Shown here: piece by piece, positions 52,768 through 60,252 of the stretch
How the letters are laid out: every line of letters begins with the position of its first letter
Position numbering within the stretch: position 1 is the first letter of the stretch
Made by a program: the position numbers and the translations under genes
DNA from: Cyanobium sp. FACHB-13342
Lineage (GTDB): Bacteria; Cyanobacteriota; Cyanobacteriia; PCC-6307; Cyanobiaceae
Direction: 5' to 3'
Assembly (NCBI RefSeq): GCF_014697415.1
Contig: NZ_JACJRT010000008.1
Span: 62,001 to 126,000, forward strand
Length of the DNA stretch: 64,000 nucleotides
The notes under the pieces: generated by a model
Told to the model about the DNA's origin: nothing
Database searches by the model: none
The model's input: the letters and a program-made list of their open reading frames with translations, nothing else

Positions 52768-53937
52768 CTATGGTCCCATGGGCAAGCTGTGGCGGCGCTG
52801 CCAGCGGCGGCGTTCCAGCTGGGAGCTGGGTTGGTTGCCATCGGCTGAGCGGCCGCGTAGCAGAAAGGCTTCAATGGAACCGTGGCCTTTGAGGGCCACG
52901 TTGCCGCGGATGTCGCAGCGGAACCGCGGTGGTAGCAGTCGTCTGGTTTCCACCGAGATCTGAATTTCGCCAGGGATGCCGGTTGACTCCATCCGACTGG
53001 CCACGTTGACGCTGTCACCCCAGAGGTCGTAGGCGTATTTGCGATGGCCGATCACCCCGGCCACCACCGGTCCGGTATGGATGCCGATGCGGATGTCCAT
53101 CGTCACGCCCTCCTCTTGCACCACCTTGTTGTGGGTGGCGAGCATGTCGAGGGCGAGGTCGGCAATCCGTTCGGCATGGTCTTCCGTGGCGAGGGGCACC
53201 CCGGCCGCCGCCATGTAGGAATCGCCAATGGTTTTGATTTTCTCGACGCCCCGCTGATCACAGAGTTCATCAAAGCAGCGGAAGATATGGTCGATCAGGG
53301 ACACCACCCTGTGGGCATCCATGTGGCTGGCAATCTCCGTGAAGCCCACCATGTCGCTGAACAGGATGGTGGCGGAGGGGTGGTAGTCGTAAATCGTTCC
53401 CTCCTCACCTTTGATGCGCTCGACGATCACATCGGGCAGCATGTTGTGGAGCAGGGCTTCGGCCTTGGCCTTTTCATCCTTGAGGGCGTCAAACAGTTCA
53501 TCGCGGCTGAGTTCGGTGAAGATCGCGCCGATCTGCTGCACCTGGTTGTCGGTGGGCGTCTGCCAGAGCTTGATGGGAATGATGTAGTCATGCCGATTGG
53601 CGCGGTTCTGACTGCTCACCCCGATGGAGTCGCGCACGATCACCTGCTGGAGATGGGGCGGCAGGGGGTAATCCACCCCATCGGCGATGAGGCGCACCAG
53701 CAGTTGGGCGGTTTGGGCTGCGGACGCTTCGGGGGCTTGCAGGTAGAGCTCGATCGCCGCCTCCGCCTGCCAGTGCAGAAACCAGCGCAGGGCATCGGAA
53801 ATCAAGGCTAGGCAGGGAATGAGCTGGGTTTCCCGGGCCTCCAGCATCCCCAGGATGCGCAGCATCTTGTGGCGGGTCTCCTCCAGGGAGGCGTCCCGCT
53901 GCATGTCCACCCGACCAAGCGCAATTAGTGTTGACAT
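52768..53937 (-). CDS. class III adenylate cyclase, stressosome-linked
   Basis: A 389-residue soluble cyclase. The catalytic domain (about residues 185-345) keeps both metal Asp (ATILFSDMVGFTEIASHM, Asp195; KIKTIGDSYMAAAG, Asp239). The ATP-specifying Lys is in EKIKTIGD (Lys235) and the Asp in RKYAYDLWGDSVNVASRMES (Asp304), with transition-state Asn311 and Arg315 following. That pattern predicts ATP, not GTP, as substrate. A helical linker (KDEKAKAEALLHNMLPDV) comes before it. The first 165 residues form a mostly helical domain of no recognised family, a candidate for the RsbT or stressosome input. It overlaps the RsbT-X gene by 13 bases, so it is the last gene of the operon. It converges with the LysR-like gene. 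Confidence 0.93.
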   Translation of the reverse strand: MSTLIALGRVDMQRDASLEETRHKMLRILGMLEARETQLIPCLALISDALRWFLHWQAEAAIELYLQAPEASAAQTAQLLVRLIADGVDYPLPPHLQQVIVRDSIGVSSQNRANRHDYIIPIKLWQTPTDNQVQQIGAIFTELSRDELFDALKDEKAKAEALLHNMLPDVIVERIKGEEGTIYDYHPSATILFSDMVGFTEIASHMDAHRVVSLIDHIFRCFDELCDQRGVEKIKTIGDSYMAAAGVPLATEDHAERIADLALDMLATHNKVVQEEGVTMDIRIGIHTGPVVAGVIGHRKYAYDLWGDSVNVASRMESTGIPGEIQISVETRRLLPPRFRCDIRGNVALKGHGSIEAFLLRGRSADGNQPSSQLERRRWQRRHSLPMGP

Positions 53938-55085
53938 CGCATCACCAGCACACTGGCGTCGTCACTGCGCGAGGCCTGGCTCATCAGCAGATCGGCGAGG
54001 GCCGCCAGCGGCAGGAGGGGGTCGGTGTGTTGTCGAAGCTGGCGCACCTGGGATTCCCGCAGGCCGTCGGAACATTGCACCACGGTGTCGGTGTCGTGCA
54101 GGGGAAAGTGCTGCACCATCGGCGTTGGGAATCGATCGCCCAGTTGGCCATCCCGGCTCACGCCGGTCCATCCCCGGGGCTTGAACTGCAGGATGCGCGT
54201 GTTGCCGATGCCGCTGAACCACAGGTCCCGCCGCTGCCCATCCACCAGGGAGAGTCCGATGGCCGCGCCGCGGCTGCCACAGGCCCGCTCGTGGGCGGTG
54301 CGCAACAGGTCGGTCAACCACTCCTCTGCCGGACACGCGGGTGCAAGGGGTGGGCCCGACCCAGATCCCGCAGCACTGGTCAGGGTCGTAAAGCGCTGCT
54401 GCAACGCTTCCACCACGGCACAGGCCACCGCATGGGCGTCGGGTCCATGGCCGCAGCCATCCACCACACCCAGCAACCACAGGTCCCCCTGCTGGAGGGC
54501 CAGCACCTGGTCGCCGCTGACACGCTCCGGATAGCAGGCCCGGATCCGTTGTTCGAGTTTCAGCTGGCAGGGCGCGTGGACCACCGAGGTTTCGGGGAGG
54601 GGCTCTGGATTGGGTTCGAGCCGGGGCCCAGCTGAGGGGAGAATCGTGGTGCGTCGGCTGCCTGTCTGGGGGGGCTCCTGCCGCACCCAGCGCAGGGCGC
54701 GCACCTCGGTGCCTTCGCCAGGGCCGGTGATGATGCCCAGCTCATCGGTCATCCGCTTCACCGCCGGCAGCCCGAGCCCGAGGGTGTTGCCGGTGGTGTA
54801 GTGCTCCTGCAGGGCCCGGTCCAGGTCGGGAATGCCGGGGCCCTGGTCGGCGGCCTCCACCAGGATGCCAACGCGATGGCCATCTTCCACCTGGCTGACC
54901 CGGATGCTGCCCTGCTGGCCGTACTTGAGGATGTTGGTGCCCAGTTCGGCGATCACCGTGCCCAGGGCGGTCCGGTCGAGGGCACTGAGGCCGGGGTAGT
55001 AATCCTCCCGCTGCAGCGACACTGCTGCGATCTGCACGTCGGAACGCCGCTGGATTCGGTACTGGCGGGTGTTGACGTTATCCAT
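53925..55085 (-). CDS. RsbT-type kinase fused to RsbX/PP2C-type phosphatase
   Basis: A 386-residue fusion. Residues about 1-135 form an RsbT/SpoIIAB-like GHKL serine kinase: TVIAELGTNILKYGQQGSIR (N box with Glu and Asn), VEAADQGPGIPDLDRALQEH (G1), and NTLGLGLPAVKRMTDELGI (G2). After a Pro-rich linker (about 136-170), residues 185-386 form a PPM/SpoIIE-type phosphatase: LGVVDGCGHGPDAHAVACAV (Asp-Gly), LWFSGIGNTRILQFKPRG, TVVQCSDGLRESQV (Ser-Asp-Gly) and SRSDDASVLVMRCQH (Asp-Asp). In Bacillus the two activities are separate proteins, RsbT (kinase that leaves the stressosome and switches on a partner) and RsbX (phosphatase that resets it). It overlaps rsbS by 8 bases and the cyclase by 13. Confidence 0.92.
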   Translation of the reverse strand: MDNVNTRQYRIQRRSDVQIAAVSLQREDYYPGLSALDRTALGTVIAELGTNILKYGQQGSIRVSQVEDGHRVGILVEAADQGPGIPDLDRALQEHYTTGNTLGLGLPAVKRMTDELGIITGPGEGTEVRALRWVRQEPPQTGSRRTTILPSAGPRLEPNPEPLPETSVVHAPCQLKLEQRIRACYPERVSGDQVLALQQGDLWLLGVVDGCGHGPDAHAVACAVVEALQQRFTTLTSAAGSGSGPPLAPACPAEEWLTDLLRTAHERACGSRGAAIGLSLVDGQRRDLWFSGIGNTRILQFKPRGWTGVSRDGQLGDRFPTPMVQHFPLHDTDTVVQCSDGLRESQVRQLRQHTDPLLPLAALADLLMSQASRSDDASVLVMRCQH

Positions 55086-55443
55086 CGCATGCCTCCAGGG
55101 CGCTCGCCATGTCGACCCGGAAGATGAGGTCGTCGATGGTGATCGGCATCTGGCAGAGATAGGCGGCGATGCCCGGGCGGATCCCCATCAGCACCGTGGG
55201 CACACCGAGCACCTCATTGGTCTGCACCAGGTGGCGCAGCACCTGGAACTCGGCCAGGTCCAGCAGGGTGACGGTGCTGAGGTTGAGGATCACCCCCCGG
55301 ATGCTGTCTTCCGTCACCCGCTGAGTTACATCGGCCACGATCCGGTTCAGCACCGCATCGGAGAGTTCGCCTGGCAGCGACACCACCAGCAGGCCATCCA
55401 CCGCCGCCATGGAGGTTCGGATATCGATGGCGGGGCTGGCCAT
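55078..55443 (-). CDS. RsbS-like STAS-domain stressosome protein lacking the usual phosphoserine
   Basis: A 121-residue single STAS domain. It aligns with RsbS over GVILNLSTVTLLDLAEFQVL and GVPTVLMGIRPGIAAYLCQM. In Bacillus RsbS the phosphorylated residue is Ser59 in the VDMIDSF segment; here the aligned segment is VTLLDLA, with Leu63 in that place. Other nearby hydroxyl residues (Ser56, Thr57, Thr59) might substitute. RsbS normally forms the core of the stressosome and holds RsbT until it is phosphorylated. It sits 11 bp after the RsbR-like gene and overlaps rsbT-X by 8 bases. The ATG at 55443 is used. Confidence 0.9.
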   Translation of the reverse strand: MASPAIDIRTSMAAVDGLLVVSLPGELSDAVLNRIVADVTQRVTEDSIRGVILNLSTVTLLDLAEFQVLRHLVQTNEVLGVPTVLMGIRPGIAAYLCQMPITIDDLIFRVDMASALEACDG

Positions 55444-55454
55444 GATTGCCCCCT

Positions 55455-56834
55455 CTATCGATAGGTGCGTTGCCGGTGCAAGGTGGGTTGCTGGGAGCGG
55501 AAGGGCATCCGTCCCCGCTGGAGATCCAGCACGCCCATTTCGGCCAGGCAGGTGGAGAAGGCATCCTTCAAGGTGGCGGTCGTGCGCAGCTCGCTGATGT
55601 CCACGCCCAGTTCCACAATGGTGTGGGCAATGGAAGAGGACACCCCGGAGACCAGGGTTTCGCAGCCCATGATTCGGGTGGCCTTGGTGATCTTGATCAG
55701 TTGATTGGCCACGGCGGTGTCCACCGTGGGCACTCCGCTGATGTCGAGAATGAACATCTTGGAGCCGGTCTGACTGATGCGGTCGAGGGTCTTGCGCATC
55801 ACGTCGTCGGTGCGGGTGGAATCCACGATTCCCACCAGCGGGAGGAGCAGGATTTCATCCCAGATCGGGGTCACTGGGGTTGACATCTCCTGCAGGGTGC
55901 GATCCAGCTCTAGGCGCACCCGCTCGGCTTCCCGGGACTCCTCCAGGGCCGATTCCAGTTGGGCCGATTTCGCTCCCATCAGTGCCGCGGCCTGGTTGAA
56001 CTGGGCGGTGATGTCGTAGGCGAACTTCACCACCCGCACCAACGTGCCGCTGGCATCAACAATGGGGTTGTAGGACGCCTCCAACCACACTGGCTCACCG
56101 GATTTGGTGATCCGTTGGAATTGTCCCCGCTGGCTCTCGCCGCGGGAGAGGGCTGTCCAAAACTGTTTGTAGGCCGGGGAGGACGCCTCCTCCTTGGTGA
56201 CGAACAGGCGATGGTGCTGGCCACTGATCTCCTCTTCGCCGTAACCCAACACCTGCAGCATGATGGGGTTGGCCCGCAGGATGGTGCCATCGGGAGCAAA
56301 TTCGATCACCGCCATTGAGCGCTCAATGGCCGCAATGGTGCTGGCATCGATGGCACTTCTGTTCTTGGTTTCGGTGATGTCGGTGGCCAGCCCGATCACG
56401 CTCTCGGGCTTGCCGTTGCTGGTCAACACCGGGCTGAAGCTGGTCTGGAGCCACACCTCCTGGCCGTCCTTGTTGCGGTGCAGGAACTCGCCCCCTTGGG
56501 AGTTTCCCTTGGCGAGGCTGGCCCACAGCTGTTTCCATTTCGCAGAGCGCGTTTCCTCCGGATCGAGGACCAGGCTGTAGGGCTGGCCGATCACGTCGGC
56601 TTCGCTGGAGCCGATCAACGCCAGAAAGTTGGCGTTGGCACTTAACACCGTGCCCTGGAGATCAAATTCGGCCACGGCGTTGGAGCGATCGAGAGCTGTC
56701 CAGAGCGCCAGGGCCCGGCCGTTGTCGATCGTGGTCGGTGATTTGGGTGTTGGGGTTTTGGTTGTGGATGTCTTCGCTGTGGATGTCTTGCTTGTGGATG
56801 TCTTGGCTGTCGATCGCTTGCCTGTCGTTGTCAC
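55455..56834 (-). CDS. RsbR-like stressosome sensor, PAS-PAS-STAS
   Basis: About 459 residues. The N-terminus is a repetitive Lys/Thr/Ser segment (KTSTx units). Two PAS domains follow: first NAVAEFDLQGTVLSANANFL to VIGLATDITETKN, second AVIEFAPDGTILRANPIMLQ to VVKFAYDITAQFN. A coiled helix (QLESALEESREAERVRLELD) links them to a C-terminal STAS domain: KMFILDISGVPTVDTAVANQ and ETLVSGVSSSIAHTIVELGV. Both Thr sites of RsbRA that RsbT phosphorylates (Thr171 and Thr205 in Bacillus) have counterparts: Thr in VDTAV (codon 55716-55718) and in AHTIV (codon 55620-55622). PAS domains suggest redox, light or small-molecule sensing. The start is taken as a GTG at 56834; a TTG at 56891 is the alternative. 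Confidence 0.9.
   Translation of the reverse strand: MTTTGKRSTAKTSTSKTSTAKTSTTKTPTPKSPTTIDNGRALALWTALDRSNAVAEFDLQGTVLSANANFLALIGSSEADVIGQPYSLVLDPEETRSAKWKQLWASLAKGNSQGGEFLHRNKDGQEVWLQTSFSPVLTSNGKPESVIGLATDITETKNRSAIDASTIAAIERSMAVIEFAPDGTILRANPIMLQVLGYGEEEISGQHHRLFVTKEEASSPAYKQFWTALSRGESQRGQFQRITKSGEPVWLEASYNPIVDASGTLVRVVKFAYDITAQFNQAAALMGAKSAQLESALEESREAERVRLELDRTLQEMSTPVTPIWDEILLLPLVGIVDSTRTDDVMRKTLDRISQTGSKMFILDISGVPTVDTAVANQLIKITKATRIMGCETLVSGVSSSIAHTIVELGVDISELRTTATLKDAFSTCLAEMGVLDLQRGRMPFRSQQPTLHRQRTYR
56761..56820. repeat. four tandem 15-bp units in the RsbR-like gene
   Basis: Units begin gttgtggatgtcttc, gctgtggatgtcttg, cttgtggatgtcttg, gctgtcgatcgcttg; a degenerate fifth follows. 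They encode the five-residue repeat Lys-Thr-Ser-Thr-x near the N-terminus, giving a flexible basic arm. Confidence 0.85.
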
Positions 56835-56912
56835 GCGCCCATCGTCCGGAATCTGACTGTGTTCTGGAACCGCAGGCGACGCTTCAGGCAAACCGCTTGG
56901 TTCTCTTAAGGC

Positions 56913-57176
56913 TCAGGGGGTGCGGCAGAGGCGGCGCAGATCGGCGCTGCGATACAGGCTGTGCGTATCACCGGGCTGGGCTTCGGCGAACCGTTGGTTT
57001 TTGGTGAGGCCATTGCCGGCACCCAGGCGGTTGGCGAGGGTGGCCTTCTCCGCCCCGTGGGCCCCTTGCCAGCGGGCGCAGAGCTCCAGGTTTCCCGGCG
57101 GAAGGGCTGCTCCGGGCCGGGCCAGGGCAAGTCCAAACCCCAGTGCAAGGAACGCCAGCTTGGCGGCGGGGCTCAT
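56913..57176 (-). CDS. small secreted protein, 87 residues
   Basis: I recognise no family. A signal peptide (MSPAAKLAFLALGFGLALA, probable cleavage after PGAA) is followed by about 60 residues, LPPGNLELCARWQGAHGAEK, LANRLGAGNGLTKNQRFAEA and SLYRSADLRRLCRTP, with two Cys that may pair. The ATG at 57176 overlaps the stop of the GGCT-like gene (ATGA), and its stop lies 78 bp before the RsbR GTG start. It therefore sits inside the diguanylate cyclase-stressosome run. It could be a periplasmic component tied to either neighbour, but nothing shows which. Confidence 0.6.
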   Translation of the reverse strand: MSPAAKLAFLALGFGLALARPGAALPPGNLELCARWQGAHGAEKATLANRLGAGNGLTKNQRFAEAQPGDTHSLYRSADLRRLCRTP

Positions 57177-57622
57177 CGCAGCGATTCCGAGCGCTGCCAG
57201 CGGGGGTGGCGCGGACCGCACCAGTGGCCATCGGCAATCCGGGGCGCGTGGCGCACCTGGGTTGGCCGTCCCAGGTAAACCCAGGCGTCCTGTCCGTCCC
57301 TCAGGCGCAGCCAGTGGCGCTCGAACAGGCGCGGGGTGCCTTCGAGGCGATCCAACTGGCTCAGGCTGGCCTGGGGGATCCGGTAGAGCTCCCCCTGCAG
57401 CGCCGGCCACCCCGGGGAGGAGGGTTCCCCGGCATGGCGAACGGCCATCGGGAAAGGCCCCAGGTCGAACAGCTGCACCCCCTCGAGTTGGCCCTCGCCC
57501 ACCCTGGTGGCCCCCGCCAGCCAGTGGTGGTTGGGCTGGCCCCGCTTGAGGCTGCCGTAGACAAACACCGTGGTTGTGCCTTGGCCGGTGATAATCGTTG
57601 TTGATGCTTCCGTTTCAGCCAT
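57173..57622 (-). CDS. gamma-glutamylcyclotransferase-family protein
   Basis: A 149-residue GGCT-like protein (BtrG/AIG2-like fold). The substrate loop is TVFVYGSLKRGQPNHHWLAG (YGSLxxGxxNH). GELYRIPQASLSQLDRLEG carries the family Glu in GELYRI, and RLRDGQDAWVYLGRP follows. Members form 5-oxoproline from gamma-glutamyl compounds, or act on related substrates in antibiotic synthesis; the substrate is not evident here. The ATG at 57622 is used (a longer frame would run into the diguanylate cyclase gene). It overlaps that gene by 8 bases and the small secreted gene by 4, so all are probably co-transcribed. Confidence 0.85.
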   Translation of the reverse strand: MAETEASTTIITGQGTTTVFVYGSLKRGQPNHHWLAGATRVGEGQLEGVQLFDLGPFPMAVRHAGEPSSPGWPALQGELYRIPQASLSQLDRLEGTPRLFERHWLRLRDGQDAWVYLGRPTQVRHAPRIADGHWCGPRHPRWQRSESLR

Positions 57623-60170
57623 GACCATTGCCCTGCTCATCGCCCTGGCTGGCTCCCTGGTGCTGATGGCGGTGATCGTCAAGCGGCTCGAGCAGGCCTG
57701 AGGCAGGCTCCGGCATGGTTTGGTTGCCGTTGCAGAGCTGTACGGCGTTGCCTTTGTCGCGCTTTGCGGCATACATGGCGTTGTCGGCAGCGGTCAACAG
57801 CTCGGCGCTGCTGTTGCCATGCTCGGGGTACCGGGCGATGCCCACGCTGGCCGAGATGGCGATGGCTGGATCGAGCGTGTTGTAGGCAGCCCGGCTGGCC
57901 TCCACCAGTTTCCATCCCATCTTGAGCAGCTCGTCGGTGCTGCCCGCTTCCGGCACCAGCACCACGAATTCATCGCCGCCCTGGCGGCAGAGCAGGTCGC
58001 CGTCGCGGATCACCTGGCGAAACCGCTGCGCCACGATCTGCAGCACCTGATCCCCCACGTGGTGGCCGAAGCGGTCGTTGACGGGCTTGAAGCCATCGAG
58101 ATCGAGGTAGATCAGGGCCACCCCATGGCCATGGCGTTTGGCCAGGGCCAGCTGGCGCTCCAGCTGCTCCATGAGCATGGCGCGGTTGGCCAGGCCCGTG
58201 AGGGTGTCGTGCTGGGCCATGAAGCGCACCGCCTCCTCGGCCTGATGGCGCTCAGTCACGTCCTGCAGCATGCCCACGTAGTAGCGGGGTTGGAGATTTT
58301 CATCCCGCACCGTGGTGATGCTGAGGTGATGGCGACGGACCTCACCACTGCGCAGCCGATTCCAGATGTCGCCTTCCCAGAAGCCCTTCTGCAGCAGTCC
58401 ATCCCACATCGCCTTGTAGAAGGCAGCGTCGTGGCGGCCGGATTTGAGCAGGTTGGTGCGCTGCCCTTTGATTTCTGAAATCCGGTAGCCGGTGAGCTGG
58501 CTGAAGGAACTGTTGGCCTGCACGATGCGGCCCTCAGGATTGCTCACCACGATGGCCTGGCCGCTCTCTTCAAACACGGTCGAGGCCAGGGCCCGTTCCC
58601 GGCCTGCCTTTTCGCTGACGGCCAGGGCCTCCTTGGTGGCCAGATGGTTGCTGACCAGAATTCGGGTGACTAGGGCGGCGATGGCGCTGCCACTGACGCC
58701 GAGCAGGAGGTTGAGCCAGAACGCCGGACTGATTCCGTTTGGCCCCACAAGCTGGGGTGAGAGCTGTACCCCCACAAGCCAGGTGCGGCCGGCGATGTTG
58801 AGGCGCTCGTAGGACGGGTGCCGCACCTCATTCCGGCGCACGAGGTTCTTGTCATCGAAGAGGAGGTTTGGGGTGAGGGGCTGGTCGCCGTCGAACACCA
58901 GCACTCCGGTGCCATCCAGATCGGCGTTGTCCACCGTGTCCAAGGCACTCTTCACCAGATCCTTGAGGCGCAGGGGTGAATAGGTCCATCCCACCAGATG
59001 GCGCTTGTTGGCTTGCGTTGCCGCTCCCTTTTCGGCATACACCGGGAGATAGATCAAGGCTCCGCGCTGCAGGTCTTCGTCGGTTTCCTGAACCAGACGC
59101 ACCTTGCCGCTCAGGGCAGCGCGGCCTGATTCCGCTGCCCGCTGCATCGCTTCACGACGGATCGGCTCGGAGTACATGTCGAATCCAAAAGCTCTCTGGT
59201 TGCGCCAATCAAAGGGCTCGAGAAACTCAATGGCGCCGTAACCCTGGCGTGGGCCTGGAGGGCGCACGGAAAAGGCTGGGAACCCTTCGGATCGAATTCT
59301 GCGTTCAAAGCGGGTCAGTTCCGTGGCTGGAATCCAGCGGGCAAAACCAATTCCCTGGACCCCTTTCAATTCCCGCGTGTTGAGAATGACGGTTTCGTAA
59401 AAGGTGTTGAACTCATCGCGGTTGACTTCATTGGAGGCATTGAACAGGCCTGCCAGGGCGCCGAGAACTGAAATATCGATCTCCAGCTTGTTCTGAATGG
59501 CGTCTGTTACAGCCTCGAGAAGATTGCTTTCGATGCGGAGGTGCTCTTGGGCGCCGAAGCGGCGTGTCTGTTCGCTAATGGCTGCCGTGATCAGCAGTCC
59601 GCCTACCAAAACGATCCAGGGCAGCGCTGTGATTTTGGCGATCTTTTTCCAAGTCTTTCTGCAGGCATTGAGCCAGGATCTTCGTCGGTTGACGAGGTGT
59701 CGACGATCGGAAAGAAATTCATTTGTTGTTTGCCAATTCTGTTCGGCCTGGTCGATTTTTTTCTGAAGTTCTTCCAGTGAGATGCGGGTGCTGATGTCGC
59801 GGAAGACAAACAGGAAAGGATTCGGCTCTTCGGTGGGGATCGGCCGCCACTCCACTTCGAGGGCGCGGATCGGATCCCGGCTCAGGATTGCGGTGATGCG
59901 TCCGGTTTTGGTGATCCCGCCGCGGGTTTGCTCGATGGTGAGGATCGGTGCCCCAACGATGTCCAGCGGAAGAAGACTGTGCAGATCGTGTCCAAGGCTG
60001 GCCAGTCTCGCTCTGCCCACCAGGGCATCGAAGGGGGCGTTGCACCACTGCACCTCCCCAGCCTCATTGACCAGGACGAGCCCTTCGTCGATCTCGCCGA
60101 GGGCCGTGTCCAGGCGACCCATGGTGCGGCGCAATTCCGCGACCAAGGTGCCCGTGTCCATCAGAGCCAT
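57615..60170 (-). CDS. membrane diguanylate cyclase, PAS-TM-CHASE-TM-PAS-GGDEF
   Basis: An 851-residue sensor enzyme. PAS 1 is at about residues 20-130 (GLVLVNEAGEVQWCNAPFDA). Two membrane helices at about 183-200 (PWIVLVGGLLITAAIS) and 485-510 (FWLNLLLGVSGSAIAALV) bracket a CHASE-type periplasmic sensor domain (about 230-440, GVQGIGFARWIPATELTRFE). PAS 2 is at about 530-650 (IVVSNPEGRIVQANSSFSQL), and GGDEF at about 655-815 is intact in LLCRQGGDEFVVLVPEAG. A further tail of about 35 residues has Gln/Gly/His-rich sequence. It makes c-di-GMP in response to an external signal. Its stop overlaps the GGCT-like gene by 8 bases. DNA around 59,380-59,800 looks AT-richer than neighbours. Confidence 0.93.
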   Translation of the reverse strand: MALMDTGTLVAELRRTMGRLDTALGEIDEGLVLVNEAGEVQWCNAPFDALVGRARLASLGHDLHSLLPLDIVGAPILTIEQTRGGITKTGRITAILSRDPIRALEVEWRPIPTEEPNPFLFVFRDISTRISLEELQKKIDQAEQNWQTTNEFLSDRRHLVNRRRSWLNACRKTWKKIAKITALPWIVLVGGLLITAAISEQTRRFGAQEHLRIESNLLEAVTDAIQNKLEIDISVLGALAGLFNASNEVNRDEFNTFYETVILNTRELKGVQGIGFARWIPATELTRFERRIRSEGFPAFSVRPPGPRQGYGAIEFLEPFDWRNQRAFGFDMYSEPIRREAMQRAAESGRAALSGKVRLVQETDEDLQRGALIYLPVYAEKGAATQANKRHLVGWTYSPLRLKDLVKSALDTVDNADLDGTGVLVFDGDQPLTPNLLFDDKNLVRRNEVRHPSYERLNIAGRTWLVGVQLSPQLVGPNGISPAFWLNLLLGVSGSAIAALVTRILVSNHLATKEALAVSEKAGRERALASTVFEESGQAIVVSNPEGRIVQANSSFSQLTGYRISEIKGQRTNLLKSGRHDAAFYKAMWDGLLQKGFWEGDIWNRLRSGEVRRHHLSITTVRDENLQPRYYVGMLQDVTERHQAEEAVRFMAQHDTLTGLANRAMLMEQLERQLALAKRHGHGVALIYLDLDGFKPVNDRFGHHVGDQVLQIVAQRFRQVIRDGDLLCRQGGDEFVVLVPEAGSTDELLKMGWKLVEASRAAYNTLDPAIAISASVGIARYPEHGNSSAELLTAADNAMYAAKRDKGNAVQLCNGNQTMPEPASGLLEPLDDHRHQHQGASQGDEQGNGHG

Positions 60171-60252
60171 GGTGAGGAGGGCTGGTGGGTCACCTTCGGG
60201 AGTGTTGGGGCCGCCGAGCCATACTGGCCTGATTCCAGTGAATTGGCTGTTG

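Noticed and set aside
57621-57701. 26-codon plus-strand frame coding for a hydrophobic peptide (MTIALLIALAGSLVLMAV...)
   Set aside because: It looks like a small membrane protein, but it lies opposite the end of the diguanylate cyclase gene and has no clear ribosome site. I cannot separate it from chance; conservation would decide.
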